Shown here piece after piece: positions 17,775-26,502 of a DNA stretch of 64,000 nucleotides. Under the pieces are notes generated by a model. It was not told the DNA's origin. It did no database searches and was given only the letters and a program-made list of their open reading frames with translations. Source of the stretch: Agromyces sp. Marseille-P2726 (GTDB lineage: Bacteria > Actinomycetota > Actinomycetes > Actinomycetales > Microbacteriaceae). Where the stretch lies: positions 558,001 to 622,000 of the forward strand of contig NZ_CADDWM010000015.1 of assembly GCF_902809835.1 (NCBI RefSeq), read 5' to 3'. A program made the translations under genes and the position numbers. Each line of letters opens with the position of its first letter. Positions within the stretch are counted from its first letter, which is position 1.

Positions 17775-18689
17775 TCAGGTGAGCGGCGGCCGCTTGCGCG
17801 AGAACCGGTCGAGCCGCTCGTCGGGGGTCAGCGCCTCGACCTCGGCCAGGAACTGCTCGCCGAAGCTCGTCACGACCGGAAATGGTCCGAGCGGCACGAC
17901 CGAGGTGACGATGTCGTCGTCGTAGAGGTGCACGAGCGTGAAGGAGCGCCCTCCGTCGATACCGACGAGCTCGCGCGGGGAAGCCGAGAGGTCCATGGTG
18001 TAGGCGAGCGCCCCGGCGACCGACACGGGGATGCCCGCGAACCTGCCGTTCGTGGCATAGTGCAGGTGGCCGCCGAGGATCAGCCGCACCCCGCGGCCTC
18101 GGACGACCTCGGCGAACGCCTCCTGCCCGCGGAGCTCGAGGACGTCCATGAGCGCGAGCGGGGTGGCGATCGGTGCGTGATGCATCGCGATGACGGTGCC
18201 GTCGGGCGCCGGCTCCGCCAGAACGGCGTCGAGCCAAGCGAGCGAGGACGCATCGAGTTCGCCGTGGTGGTAGCCGGGCACGCTCGTGTCGAGGACGACG
18301 ATCCGGAGACCCCCCACGTCGACCGCCCGATGCACCGGTCCGTCACCCGGAACGGTTTCATCGAGGAGCCCGGCGCGAAACGTCTCCCGCTCGTCATGGT
18401 TGCCCATGACCCAGACCAACTCGGCCCCTGTCGCAACGACCAGCGGCTCGAAGGCCTCCCGCACCAGCCGGTATGCATCGAGCTCTCCGAGATCAGTGAT
18501 GTCTCCGGTCACCACGATCGCATCGAGGCGCTGACCGAGCCGTTCGAGCTGCGCGACTGCGCGGTGGAGCGCTGAGACGGTGTCTGCGACACCCCCGAGT
18601 GGTGCGCCACCCGCGAGCAGATGGGTGTCGCTCACGTGTGCCATCACCTGCTTGGCCGCCGGATACCTGCCGAGCTGCAATCCCTCCAT
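17775..18689 (-). CDS. Metallophosphoesterase, CpdA/3',5'-cyclic-nucleotide phosphodiesterase type
   Basis: 304 residues with the calcineurin-like metal motifs in order: SDTHL (about 20), VVTGDITDLGE (about 60), VMGNHDER (about 96), AMHHAPIA (about 175) and LGGHLHYATNG (about 212). The D-X-H...GD...GNHD...GHxH order and length fit CpdA/Rv0805-like class III phosphodiesterases. cAMP is the likely family substrate but is not proven. There is no signal peptide. Confidence 0.87.
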   Translation of the reverse strand: MEGLQLGRYPAAKQVMAHVSDTHLLAGGAPLGGVADTVSALHRAVAQLERLGQRLDAIVVTGDITDLGELDAYRLVREAFEPLVVATGAELVWVMGNHDERETFRAGLLDETVPGDGPVHRAVDVGGLRIVVLDTSVPGYHHGELDASSLAWLDAVLAEPAPDGTVIAMHHAPIATPLALMDVLELRGQEAFAEVVRGRGVRLILGGHLHYATNGRFAGIPVSVAGALAYTMDLSASPRELVGIDGGRSFTLVHLYDDDIVTSVVPLGPFPVVTSFGEQFLAEVEALTPDERLDRFSRKRPPLT

Positions 18690-18730
18690 CGGACCTCCTC
18701 GGGAGTCAGCCTATGGGGCCCCCGGGATCG

Positions 18731-19954
18731 TCAGCCTCCCTGGGGTGCTTGTCGCGATGATCGCCGCCGCGTCCATCCGTCGGGATGTCGCACCGCCGCA
18801 CCGCTCAGCTCGAGCATGCCGAGCGCCGCCATCACCTCGTGCACCGACATGCCCGTGCGTCGCACCAGGTCCTCGATTCCGCGGGGGCTCCGGGTGCTCA
18901 GCGCGTCGGTGATGCGCAGCACATCGGGCGCGGGCTCGCTCGTACCGGTATCGGCGGCGACGCGACTCCCACCGGCAAGCTCGGCCATCTGGTCGGCGTC
19001 GACAACGCAGACGGCGTTGAACTCGCGCAGCAGCCGGTGGCACCCGGCCGATGCGGGACTGGTGACCGGACCCGGTACCGCGCCGAGCGGCCTGCCGAGC
19101 TGTGCCGCGTGTCCCGCAGTGTTGAGCGAGCCCGAGCGCATGCCTGCTTCGAGCACGACGGTCGCGTCGGCGGATGCGGCGATCAAGCGATTCCGCTGGA
19201 GGAAACGCCACTTCGTCGGCGCCGTTCCGCACGGCACCTCGGACATCACGGCGCCGGTGTCGACGATGCGGGAGAGCAGCGACTCGTGTCCGAGCGGATA
19301 GAACCGATCGACGCCGCCCGCGAGGAACGCGACCGTCGTGCCGTTGCTCGCCAGCGCGGCGCGGTGCGCCATGCCGTCGATCCCGTACGCGCCGCCCGAG
19401 ACGATCGTGAACCCACGATCGACGAGTCCGGCGGATGCCTCCATGGCGACGTGCTCCCCGTACCCCGTGGCGGCTCGCGCGCCGACGAGGGCGATCGAAG
19501 GCTCGTCACCGGCCAACGCGTCGGGACGGCCCCGGACCCAGAGCCCGATGGGCGCGTGAACACCGAGTTCGTCGAACTGGGCCGGCCACGCCGCATCGCC
19601 CGGCACCACGAGAGCGGCACTCACCCGCGCCCCCTGCGCGATCGATCGAAGGAACGCCGAGTGATCGAGGCGCGGCAGCCATCGCTCGAGGCCGCTGCGA
19701 GCCTCCCGCTCGTCGAGCGCTCCCCCGGCCTCGGCGACCGCGTCGGAGAGAGCTCGACCACTGACGCGCTCGAGCAGCATCTCGGCGGCGCCGGCGGCAC
19801 CGAGGGCGTCGATGAGGCGTCCGAGCACTCCGTCTCCGGGCTCGGCCAGGTGACCCAGCACGGCCCGTGCGAAGGCGTCGAGATCGAGCGGGCCACGGTG
19901 CACGGCCTCGAACTCGACGGCGGAGTGCCGCGCCGACCGTTCCAGGACGTTCAT
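18731..19954 (-). CDS. dprA: DNA-processing protein DprA
   Basis: Loads RecA on single-stranded DNA during uptake or recombination. 407 residues: N-terminal helical extension (1-125), Rossmann-like core with IALVGARAATGYGEHVA, IVSGGAYGIDGMAHRAAL, LAGGVDRFYPLGHESL, EVPCGTAPTKWRFLQRNRLIAA and GSLNTAGHAAQLGRPLGAVPG, then a C-terminal winged-helix (DLVRRTGMSVHEVMAALG). The ATG overlaps the comM stop (ATGA). The comM-dprA pair is conserved in actinobacteria not known for natural competence. Confidence 0.95.
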   Translation of the reverse strand: MNVLERSARHSAVEFEAVHRGPLDLDAFARAVLGHLAEPGDGVLGRLIDALGAAGAAEMLLERVSGRALSDAVAEAGGALDEREARSGLERWLPRLDHSAFLRSIAQGARVSAALVVPGDAAWPAQFDELGVHAPIGLWVRGRPDALAGDEPSIALVGARAATGYGEHVAMEASAGLVDRGFTIVSGGAYGIDGMAHRAALASNGTTVAFLAGGVDRFYPLGHESLLSRIVDTGAVMSEVPCGTAPTKWRFLQRNRLIAASADATVVLEAGMRSGSLNTAGHAAQLGRPLGAVPGPVTSPASAGCHRLLREFNAVCVVDADQMAELAGGSRVAADTGTSEPAPDVLRITDALSTRSPRGIEDLVRRTGMSVHEVMAALGMLELSGAAVRHPDGWTRRRSSRQAPQGG

Positions 19955-21495
19955 TGCGTGATCCCCTTCCGGAACAGCAGGGCCCGCCCGACGTGTCCGG
20001 CACCGGGCGCGGTCGCGCCATCGAGGTCGGCGATCGTCCAGGCGGTCTTCAACACGCGGTCGTAGCCGCGCATGGTGATCCCGCCGCGCTCGAGGGCGCG
20101 GTCGAGCGCGGCCGTTGCGCGGCCGCCAGGATGCAGGCGACCGGCTCCACGCAGCCACGGGCCGGGCATCTCGGCGTTCGTACGCCACGGCGTGCCGCGC
20201 AGCCGTTCCAACGCCACTGCCCGTGCCTCGACGACACGCGTTCGTGCTTCGGCGCTCGACAGGCCGGGGCGCTCGTCGGCGACGCGGAGCGCAGCAGCGG
20301 TGATGCGGGGCACGGGAACCTGCAGGTCGATGCGATCCAGCAGCGGACCCGAGATCCGGGCGAGGTAGCGTCGACGCATCACCGGCGTGCACGTGCAGCT
20401 CGAGTCCTTGACACCGGCGTTGCCGCACGGACATGGATTCGCGGCGATCACGAGCTGGAATCGCGCCGGGAACGAGGCGACGGCGTTCGCGCGATGGATG
20501 GCGATGGTCCCGGATTCGAGCGGCTGGCGAAGCACGTCGAGCACCGAGGACGGGAACTCGGGAGCCTCGTCGAGGAAGAGCACCCCGTGCGTCGCCCGCA
20601 CCGCAGCGCCGGGACGGATGACCCGGCTACCACCACCCACCATCGCCGCAGCGGAGGCGGTGTGGTGCGGCGCTTCGAATGGCGGCCGCTGCGACAGGTC
20701 GCCGCCGACCGGGAGACCGGACAGCGACCGGATCGAAGCGACCTCGAGCGCGGCATCGGCATCGAGATCGGGCAGGATGCCGGGCAGCCGCGACGCGAGC
20801 ATCGTCTTTCCGGCGCCGGGTGGCCCGAGCATGAAGAGATGGTGTCCGCCGGCGGCCGCGGTGAGCAGCGCCTCGACCGCCTCGTGGTTTCCCGCGACAT
20901 CCGCGAGGTCGCCCACGGCGGCCGGAAGAGTGCCGTCGGACTGCACGAGCGCCGGCACGGGCTCGACCGGACACTCGTCGAAGCGCCCTCCGTGCCGGAT
21001 GGCGGCCTCGAGGAGCGATGCGACCCCGATCACCTCGATGCCGGGCACGAGCGCGGCCTCGACGGCGTTCGCCTCGGGCACCATCACGGTGTCGTGGCCG
21101 GCGCGAGCGGCGGCGAGAACCGCTGGCAGGATGCCGTGGATGGGACGCAGGCGGCCATCGAGCCCGAGTTCGCCGAGGTGCACCACCCTGTCGACCGAGT
21201 CGACCGAGACGTCACCGGATGCCGCGAGGCACGCGAGCGCGATGGCGAGGTCGAACCCGGAACCGTGCTTCGGCAGCGCCGCAGGCGACAGGTTGACGGT
21301 GAGCTTGCGGTTGGGCAGCGGACAGCCCGCGTTCATCGCCGCGGACCGCACCCGCTCACGCGCCTCGCCGAGTGCCGCGTCGGGGAGGCCGATGATCACG
21401 AATCCCGGCAGCTGCGACGACAGGTCGGCCTCGACCTCGACGATCGAGCCGGCGAGGCCGAGCAGCGCGACGGATCGGGTGCGTGCGACCGACAT
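19951..21495 (-). CDS. comM: YifB/ComM family AAA+ helicase-like ATPase
   Basis: 514 residues. An N-terminal Lon-protease-like fold (MSVARTRSVALLGLAGSIVEVEAD ... LPGFVIIGLPDAALGEARERVRSA) precedes the Mg-chelatase-type AAA+ module with Walker A GPPGAGKTMLASRLPG, Walker B GVLFLDEAPEFP and a C-terminal arginine-rich domain containing a Cys cluster (NPCPCG ... SSCTCTP). ComM promotes branch migration in transformation in other bacteria; the role here is inferred. The start at 21495 shares its A with the YraN stop. Confidence 0.94.
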   Translation of the reverse strand: MSVARTRSVALLGLAGSIVEVEADLSSQLPGFVIIGLPDAALGEARERVRSAAMNAGCPLPNRKLTVNLSPAALPKHGSGFDLAIALACLAASGDVSVDSVDRVVHLGELGLDGRLRPIHGILPAVLAAARAGHDTVMVPEANAVEAALVPGIEVIGVASLLEAAIRHGGRFDECPVEPVPALVQSDGTLPAAVGDLADVAGNHEAVEALLTAAAGGHHLFMLGPPGAGKTMLASRLPGILPDLDADAALEVASIRSLSGLPVGGDLSQRPPFEAPHHTASAAAMVGGGSRVIRPGAAVRATHGVLFLDEAPEFPSSVLDVLRQPLESGTIAIHRANAVASFPARFQLVIAANPCPCGNAGVKDSSCTCTPVMRRRYLARISGPLLDRIDLQVPVPRITAAALRVADERPGLSSAEARTRVVEARAVALERLRGTPWRTNAEMPGPWLRGAGRLHPGGRATAALDRALERGGITMRGYDRVLKTAWTIADLDGATAPGAGHVGRALLFRKGITQ

Positions 21496-21851
21496 CAGCT
21501 GATCCCCTCGAGGTGCTCGATGAGCGCCGGCGCCTCGGTCGGAGCGAGCACAGCGATCGCGTCGATGCGGATGCGCGCCACCGCGGCATCCGTCGCCTCG
21601 CACCAGGCGACCGCGAGACGTCGCAAGCGGGCGAGCTTGATGGGGGTGATCGCCTCGAACGGATGACCGAAGTCATGCGACGTGCGCGTCTTCACCTCGA
21701 CGAAGACCGTGTCGCGTCCGTCGGTCGCGACGATGTCGATCTCGCCGAGCCGGCACCGCCAGTTGCGGTCGAGCACCGTCATGCCGCGATCGACCAGGTG
21801 GTCGACCGCGAGCTGTTCGCCGCGTCGACCGAGTTCCGCATTGTGGGCCAC
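21495..21851 (-). CDS. YraN/UPF0102 family endonuclease-like protein
   Basis: 118 residues with the Holliday-junction-resolvase-like fold: AELGRRGEQLAVDHL, LDRNWRCRLGEIDIVATDG (Glu, Asp metal ligands) and VFVEVKTRTSHDFGHP. The GTG at 21851 lies 8 bases after GGAGG; a frame five codons longer would begin inside this ribosome binding site. It is the first gene of the yraN-comM-dprA operon. Confidence 0.9.
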   Translation of the reverse strand: MAHNAELGRRGEQLAVDHLVDRGMTVLDRNWRCRLGEIDIVATDGRDTVFVEVKTRTSHDFGHPFEAITPIKLARLRRLAVAWCEATDAAVARIRIDAIAVLAPTEAPALIEHLEGIS

Positions 21852-21984
21852 CAGCACCACCTCCACGACCAGCGTGGCGGCGCGTCAACCCGGGGAACCG
21901 GCGGACCCGGTCGAGGTCACACGGACGACACCAGCACTTCGATGTGGAGGACGAGTGCGACGCCCTTCGGAGGACGCCAAGCGC

Positions 21985-22314
21985 CTACTCGTCGAGCGCC
22001 AGCTCCTTCGGCAGCTCGAACTCCCGGGTCGCGAGCTCCTCGACGTTCACGTCCTTGAAGGTGAGCACGCGCACGGACTTCACGAAACGGTCGGCACGGT
22101 AGACGTCCCACACCCAGACGTCCTTCATGTTCAGCTCGAAGTAGAAGTCGTGCTCGGTGTCGCGTCGAACGAGCTCGACCTCGTTCGCGAGATAGAAGCG
22201 CCGCTCCGTTTCGACCACGTACTGGAACTGCGACACGATGTCGCGATACTCCCGGTACAGGGCCAGCTCGACCTCGCGGTCGTAGTCTTCGAACTCGTCC
22301 TCATCCATCGGCAT
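21985..22314 (-). CDS. DUF2469 family protein
   Basis: 109 residues, highly acidic N-terminus (MDEDEFEDYDREVELALYRE), then VETERRFYLANEVELV and a Tyr/Trp-rich middle (FYFELNMKDVWVWDVYR). This is the actinobacterial DUF2469 family, almost always beside rnhB and lepB as here; function unknown. Its ATG at 22314 abuts the rnhB stop. The 133-base gap downstream to YraN shows only weak inverted repeats. Confidence 0.92.
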   Translation of the reverse strand: MPMDEDEFEDYDREVELALYREYRDIVSQFQYVVETERRFYLANEVELVRRDTEHDFYFELNMKDVWVWDVYRADRFVKSVRVLTFKDVNVEELATREFELPKELALDE

Positions 22315-23001
22315 TCATCCTACGCCGAGGTCGAAGAGGGCCGGCGCCTCGGGCGGGCGCTCGTGCAGCCACGTCGTGCGGTGCAAGGCGCTCGGCCCGT
22401 GCTCGTCGATCGCGGCGAAGTGGGCGGGGGTGGAGTAGCCCTTGTTCTCGTCCCATGCGTAGAGCGGCGTCTCGTCGTGGGCGCGACGCATCCCGCTGTC
22501 GCGGTGCACCTTGGCGATGACGGATGCCGCCGCGACCGACGCGCAGTCGCGGTCGGCCTTGATACGGGTCGTGACCCTGGCACGACGCTCGATCGACGGG
22601 CTCAGCCAGTCGTAGTTGCCGTCGAGGAGCAGGGGTGCGTCATCGACCGCCACCCCGGCGGCGACCAGGGCGGCGAACGCGCGTGCCCCCGCGAGTCCGA
22701 GGCAGGCCATGATGCCGAGCTCGTCGATCTCGGCGGCCGACGCCTCACCCACCGCCCAGGCGCGCACCCACGACGCGGCGCGCGGTGCCACCGCCTCGCG
22801 TCTGGGTTCGGGCAGGAGCTTCGAGTCGCGCAGGCCGGCCGGCATCCGCTTCACCGTCGGATCGATGACCACCATCCCGACGCTCACCGGCCCGGCGAGC
22901 GCGCCGCGACCGACCTCGTCGCAGGCCAGCACGATGGGGGCGCCCGCGGCGAACAGCTCGCGTTCGGCCCGCAGCGTCGGCACCGGCACCGGCGTCATCA
23001 T
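22315..23001 (-). CDS. rnhB: Ribonuclease HII
   Basis: Removes ribonucleotides and RNA primers from DNA. 228 residues with the catalytic ACDEVGRGALAGP (Asp, Glu), LLLDGNYDWL and IKADRDCASVAAASVIAKVHRD motifs, and YAWDENKGYSTPAHFAAI near the end. The ATG at 23001 shares one base with the lepB stop; a second ATG follows immediately and could be used instead. Confidence 0.95.
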   Translation of the reverse strand: MMTPVPVPTLRAERELFAAGAPIVLACDEVGRGALAGPVSVGMVVIDPTVKRMPAGLRDSKLLPEPRREAVAPRAASWVRAWAVGEASAAEIDELGIMACLGLAGARAFAALVAAGVAVDDAPLLLDGNYDWLSPSIERRARVTTRIKADRDCASVAAASVIAKVHRDSGMRRAHDETPLYAWDENKGYSTPAHFAAIDEHGPSALHRTTWLHERPPEAPALFDLGVG

Positions 23002-23747
23002 CAGCCGGAACCCTGCTCGACGCCCTCGAAGACCTCGGGGTAGTTGCCGAGCCATGACCAGTGGCTGACCGGCCAGCTGACGACGAACGCCCGCCCGACG
23101 ACGTTCTCGATCGGCACGAACCCCTTGAGCGGGGTCTGGCCGTTGTACCGCGAGTCCTTCGAGTTGTAGCGGTTGTCGCCCATGACCCAGAGCGAGTCCT
23201 CGGGAACCGTCTGGTCGAAGTCGTCTTGGGAGACCTTCGACTCGCCGGGCGGCAGGGCGACGTACGGCTCATCGAGCGGCACACCGTTGACGCTCATCTG
23301 GCCGAGCGCGTTGCAGCAGACGACGTGGTCGCCGGGCAGCCCGATCACCCGCTTCACGAGGTGGTCGTTGGAGTCGGGGGCGGAGAGGCCGACGAAGGCG
23401 AAGAACCAGTCGGCGGCAGCGGCGATGGGTGGCAGAGGAGTCTCTTCACGGGCGGGAAGCCATCCGCCCGGGTCCTTGAACACCACCACGTCGCCGCGCT
23501 CGATCGGGGCGACCTCGGGCACCAGCTGGTTGACGATGATGCGATCGTCGAGCAGGAGGGTCTGTTCCATCGACGATGACGGGATGAAGAACGACCGGAT
23601 CAGGAAGGTCTTGATGAGGAACGAGACCAGCACCGCGACCGCGAAGATGACCAGCAGGTCGCGCAGGAAGAGGAGCACACCTCGTTTCCTGCGTACTGAT
23701 GCCGAGCTCTCGCGGTCGGCCCGCGTGAACTTCATTTCTTCTGTCAT
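23001..23747 (-). CDS. lepB: Signal peptidase I
   Basis: Membrane serine protease that cleaves Sec/Tat signal peptides outside the membrane. 248 residues: N-terminal TM anchor (about 24-48), catalytic Ser59 in IPSSSMEQTL, general base Lys132 in HLVKRVIGLPGD, and SLWVMGDNRYNSKDSR near the C-terminus. Encoded between rplS and rnhB. An inverted repeat with a TACACT sequence in its loop lies just upstream of the ATG. Confidence 0.95.
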   Translation of the reverse strand: MTEEMKFTRADRESSASVRRKRGVLLFLRDLLVIFAVAVLVSFLIKTFLIRSFFIPSSSMEQTLLLDDRIIVNQLVPEVAPIERGDVVVFKDPGGWLPAREETPLPPIAAAADWFFAFVGLSAPDSNDHLVKRVIGLPGDHVVCCNALGQMSVNGVPLDEPYVALPPGESKVSQDDFDQTVPEDSLWVMGDNRYNSKDSRYNGQTPLKGFVPIENVVGRAFVVSWPVSHWSWLGNYPEVFEGVEQGSG

Positions 23748-23755
23748 TTAACCGC

Positions 23756-23792
23756 CCGAGCTCCCCACCCAGTGTACGGGTGAGGAGCTCGG
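23756..23792. repeat. 15-bp inverted repeat between rplS and lepB
   Basis: CCGAGCTCCCCACCC, loop AGTGTAC, GGGTGAGGAGCTCGG pairs with a single G-T wobble. It could attenuate or terminate rplS read-through, but on the minus strand it is followed by GCGGTTAA, not a T-tract. The loop reads GTACACT on the minus strand, a -10-like sequence 24 bases before the lepB start codon. Confidence 0.6.
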
Positions 23793-23835
23793 TGAAATGA
23801 CGCTCGGCGCGCGACACGGAGGTCGCTGCGAGGGA

Positions 23836-24183
23836 TCAGCTCTCGCGCTTCTCCTTGATCTTCGCCTTCTTGCCGCGGAGCTTGCGCAGGTAGTACAGCT
23901 TCGCGCGACGGACGTCGCCGCGCGTGACGACCTCGATGTGGTCGATGATCGGGGAGTGCACCGGGAACTTGCGCTCGACTCCCACCTGGAAGCTCACCTT
24001 GCGAACGGTGAAGGTCTCGCGAACCCCTTCTCCGGAGCGGCCGATGACGACGCCCTGGAAGACCTGGATACGCGAACGGTTGCCTTCGACGATGTTGACG
24101 TGCACCTTCACGGTGTCGCCCGGGCGGAAGTCGGGGATGTCCGACCTCAGGCTCGCGGCGTCGACGTGGTCGAGGATGTGCAT
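23836..24183 (-). CDS. rplS: 50S ribosomal protein L19
   Basis: 115 residues, standard length, with [59 protein letters not shown] and [20 protein letters not shown]; binds at the subunit interface of the ribosome. It has its own upstream region (24184-24330) with a palindromic element. In many bacteria it follows trmD; here trmD lies 1.6 kb away with map and a membrane protein between. Confidence 0.97.
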   Translation of the reverse strand: MHILDHVDAASLRSDIPDFRPGDTVKVHVNIVEGNRSRIQVFQGVVIGRSGEGVRETFTVRKVSFQVGVERKFPVHSPIIDHIEVVTRGDVRRAKLYYLRKLRGKKAKIKEKRES

Positions 24184-24301
24184 GATGGTTCGCTCTCTGC
24201 GCCCGCCACCGGTCGAACGCGGATCATGGATGGGAAGTGTCTGGTGCCGCCTGCGCGATCACTCGCGCTGCGCGCGCTCCCCGGAGGCAGAGCCAAGCGG
24301 C

Positions 24302-24322
24302 GGCACAATCGTCCATTGTGCC
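24302..24322 (-). promoter_or_regulatory. 8-bp-arm palindrome over the putative rplS -10
   Basis: GGCACAAT, GGACG, ATTGTGCC on the minus strand is a perfect inverted repeat. Its left arm contains CACAAT, which sits 18 bases after TTGGCG and fits a sigma-A promoter for rplS with a leader of about 110 nt. The palindrome could be an operator or the top of a leader hairpin. Confidence 0.4.
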
Positions 24323-24371
24323 ACGTCGGGCACCCCTCCGCCAAAGCGGACGACGGATGCGGCGCCCCCGG

Positions 24372-24896
24372 CTACTTCGTCTCGTCGCGCTGCTCGCGCA
24401 CGATGATGACGTCGTCGCCGCCGAACGGCGAACCGCGCCCGGGCGTACCGCCGGCGGCATCGGGCGGGATCGATGCACCGGCCTGCTGGGCCGCAAGGCG
24501 CTCGAACTCCGTCATGGTCGCCTGCATGCGCCGGGCGCCGTCGGAGATCAGCTGCCAGATGCCGATCCAGAACGAGGCGATCGCGAGGAGGATCGCCAGC
24601 ACGCCGAACAGGGTCGCGCTCGCCCCGTAGAAGCCCGTGGCGATGATCGCGAGATGCCAGGCCCCGATGACCCCGACGTCGGTCCACGAGGCTGCGCGCT
24701 GCGAGCGGACGGTCGGCCTGATCCAGACGATGAGTGCGACGACCGCGAGCGCGATGAAGGCGACCGGCACGGCGACGACGAGACCGAGCGTGCCCCATCC
24801 GCCGCCGCCGAAGATCGCCCAGCCGATGCCGAGCCAGATGGGCAGCACCACGGCGGCCGCGGTCAGCCATGTGAGGAACCCCCGCCGGATGAGCAT
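24372..24896 (-). CDS. Small membrane protein of unknown function (four hydrophobic spans)
   Basis: 174 residues. Hydrophobic spans at about 8-30, 35-58, 75-95 and 97-118 (2TM-domain-like pairs), then a cytoplasmic tail with a helical stretch (ARRMQATMTEFERLAAQQ) and a Gly/Pro-rich end. I do not recognise the family beyond general '2TM domain' resemblance. The ATG at 24896 is chosen because TACGCT precedes it by six bases, fitting a leaderless transcript; an in-frame GTG lies 15 codons upstream. Confidence 0.65.
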   Translation of the reverse strand: MLIRRGFLTWLTAAAVVLPIWLGIGWAIFGGGGWGTLGLVVAVPVAFIALAVVALIVWIRPTVRSQRAASWTDVGVIGAWHLAIIATGFYGASATLFGVLAILLAIASFWIGIWQLISDGARRMQATMTEFERLAAQQAGASIPPDAAGGTPGRGSPFGGDDVIIVREQRDETK

Positions 24897-24902
24897 GTCG
24901 AC

Positions 24903-24908
24903 AGCGTA
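24903..24908 (-). promoter_or_regulatory. -10 element (TACGCT), leaderless promoter
   Basis: TACGCT, six bases (GTCGAC), then the ATG at 24896. It faces away from the map gene, which starts 80 bases away on the other strand. Confidence 0.4.
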
Positions 24909-24976
24909 ACGCCGCCGCCTGCGGGCCTGCCGAGTGTTCACTCAGGGCGGACCCGACACAATGGAGGGCGGAGAGG

Positions 24977-25750
24977 ATGAGCGTGATCGAACTGAGGACC
25001 ACTGCGGAGATCGAGCAGATGCGGCCGGCCGGCCGATTCGTGGCGAGCGTGCTGGAGGCGACGTCGAAGGCGGCCGCGGTGGGCGTGAACCTCCTGGAGC
25101 TCGACGCCCTGGCGCACGAGATGATCCGCGAAGCCGGCGCTGAGAGCTGCTACATCGACTACCACCCCTCCTTCGGAGCGAGCCCGTTCGGCAAGGTCAT
25201 CTGCACGTCGGTGAACGACGCGGTGCTGCACGGCCTCCCCCACGACTACCGCCTCCGCGACGGCGACCTGCTGAGCCTCGACTTCGCGGCCGCCGTCGAC
25301 GGCTGGGTGGCCGACTCGGCGATCTCCGTCGTGGTGGGCACGCCGCGCGACGAGGACCTGCGGCTCATCGACACCACGCGCCGCGCCCTCGACGCCGGCA
25401 TCGCCGCGGCGACGCCCGGCAACCGCATCGGCGACATCTCGCGTGCGATCGCCGAGGTCGCCAAGGCCGAGGGCTACTCGATCAACACCGATTTCGGCGG
25501 CCACGGGGTCGGCCGCACCATGCACGGCGATCCGCATGTGCCCAACAACGGGCGGCCGGGCCGGGGACTCCCGCTCAAGCCGGGACTCGTCGTCGCGATC
25601 GAGCCGTGGTTCCTGCAGACGACCGACCGCATCTTCACGGATCCCGACGGATGGACGCTTCGCAGCATCGACGGATCCCGCGGAGCGCACTCCGAGCACA
25701 CGATCGCGATCACCGAAGGCGACCCGATCGTGCTCACCCAGCGCGGCTGA
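24977..25750 (+). CDS. map: Methionine aminopeptidase, type I
   Basis: Removes the initiator Met from nascent proteins. 257 residues with the pita-bread metal ligands visible in order: Asp of LSLDFAAAVDGW, Asp of VADSAISV, His of GGHGVGRTMH, Glu of VVAIEPWF and Glu of AHSEHTIAI; the substrate His is in NDAVLHGLPHDY. No N-terminal zinc extension. The ATG follows GGAGAGG. It is a lone plus-strand gene among minus-strand translation genes. Confidence 0.95.
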   Translation: MSVIELRTTAEIEQMRPAGRFVASVLEATSKAAAVGVNLLELDALAHEMIREAGAESCYIDYHPSFGASPFGKVICTSVNDAVLHGLPHDYRLRDGDLLSLDFAAAVDGWVADSAISVVVGTPRDEDLRLIDTTRRALDAGIAAATPGNRIGDISRAIAEVAKAEGYSINTDFGGHGVGRTMHGDPHVPNNGRPGRGLPLKPGLVVAIEPWFLQTTDRIFTDPDGWTLRSIDGSRGAHSEHTIAITEGDPIVLTQRG

Positions 25751-25804
25751 TCCGCACGTCGGGCGCGTGAAGACGCCGTCGACGATGGATGCCGCAGCAG
25801 GTCC

Positions 25805-26494
25805 TCAGTCGCCGAGCAGCTCGGGCCGCACTCGCCGCGTCCGCTCCACCTGCTGCTCGTGCCGCCAGGCGGCGACGGCGCCGTGGTTCCCCGAGAGCAG
25901 CACGGGCGGCACCTCGAGCCCCCGCCAGGACGCCGGCTTCGTGTAGCTCGGGTACTCGAGGAGCCCGTCTTCGTGCGACTCCTCGACGAGGCTCTCAGGA
26001 TTGCCGACCACCCCGGGCACCAATCGCCCGGCGGCCTCGATCATGGCCATGACGGCGACCTCGCCGCCGTTCAGCACGTAGTCGCCGAGGCTGATGAGCC
26101 GCACGCGCATCCGCTGCGCATAGTGGTCGACGACCCGCTGGTCGATGCCCTCGTAGCGCCCGCAGGCGAAGACGAGGTGATCCTCGCCCGCGAGCTCGCG
26201 GGCGATCGCCTGGGTGAACGGCTCTCCGGCGGGCGACGGCACGACGAGCAGGGCATCGGATGCCTCGTCGCCCACGATCGCGTCGAGCGCTTCGCCCCAG
26301 GGCTCGGGCTTCATGACCATGCCGGCACCGCCACCGTACGGGGTGTCGTCGACCGTGCGGTGGCGGTCGTGGGTGTGCTCGCGAAGGTCGTGGGTCCGAA
26401 CGTCGATGAGCCCCGACTGGCGCGCCTTGCCGAGCAACGACAGGTCGAGCACGTCGAAGAACGACGGGAAGATCGTGACGATGTCGATCCGCAT
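25805..26494 (-). CDS. trmD: tRNA (guanine(37)-N1)-methyltransferase
   Basis: 229 residues. The SPOUT trefoil-knot motifs are present: [22 protein letters not shown] at the N-terminus, [33 protein letters not shown] and [20 protein letters not shown], with the C-terminal [20 protein letters not shown] for tRNA recognition. It lies 8 bases after rimM in the rpsP-khpA-rimM-trmD order. Confidence 0.97.
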   Translation of the reverse strand: MRIDIVTIFPSFFDVLDLSLLGKARQSGLIDVRTHDLREHTHDRHRTVDDTPYGGGAGMVMKPEPWGEALDAIVGDEASDALLVVPSPAGEPFTQAIARELAGEDHLVFACGRYEGIDQRVVDHYAQRMRVRLISLGDYVLNGGEVAVMAMIEAAGRLVPGVVGNPESLVEESHEDGLLEYPSYTKPASWRGLEVPPVLLSGNHGAVAAWRHEQQVERTRRVRPELLGD

Positions 26495-26502
26495 GGAACG
26501 CC

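Noticed and set aside
21917-22111. Small minus-strand frame within DUF2469 and its downstream gap
   Set aside because: Overlaps DUF2469 in another frame, without a ribosome binding site or recognisable product.
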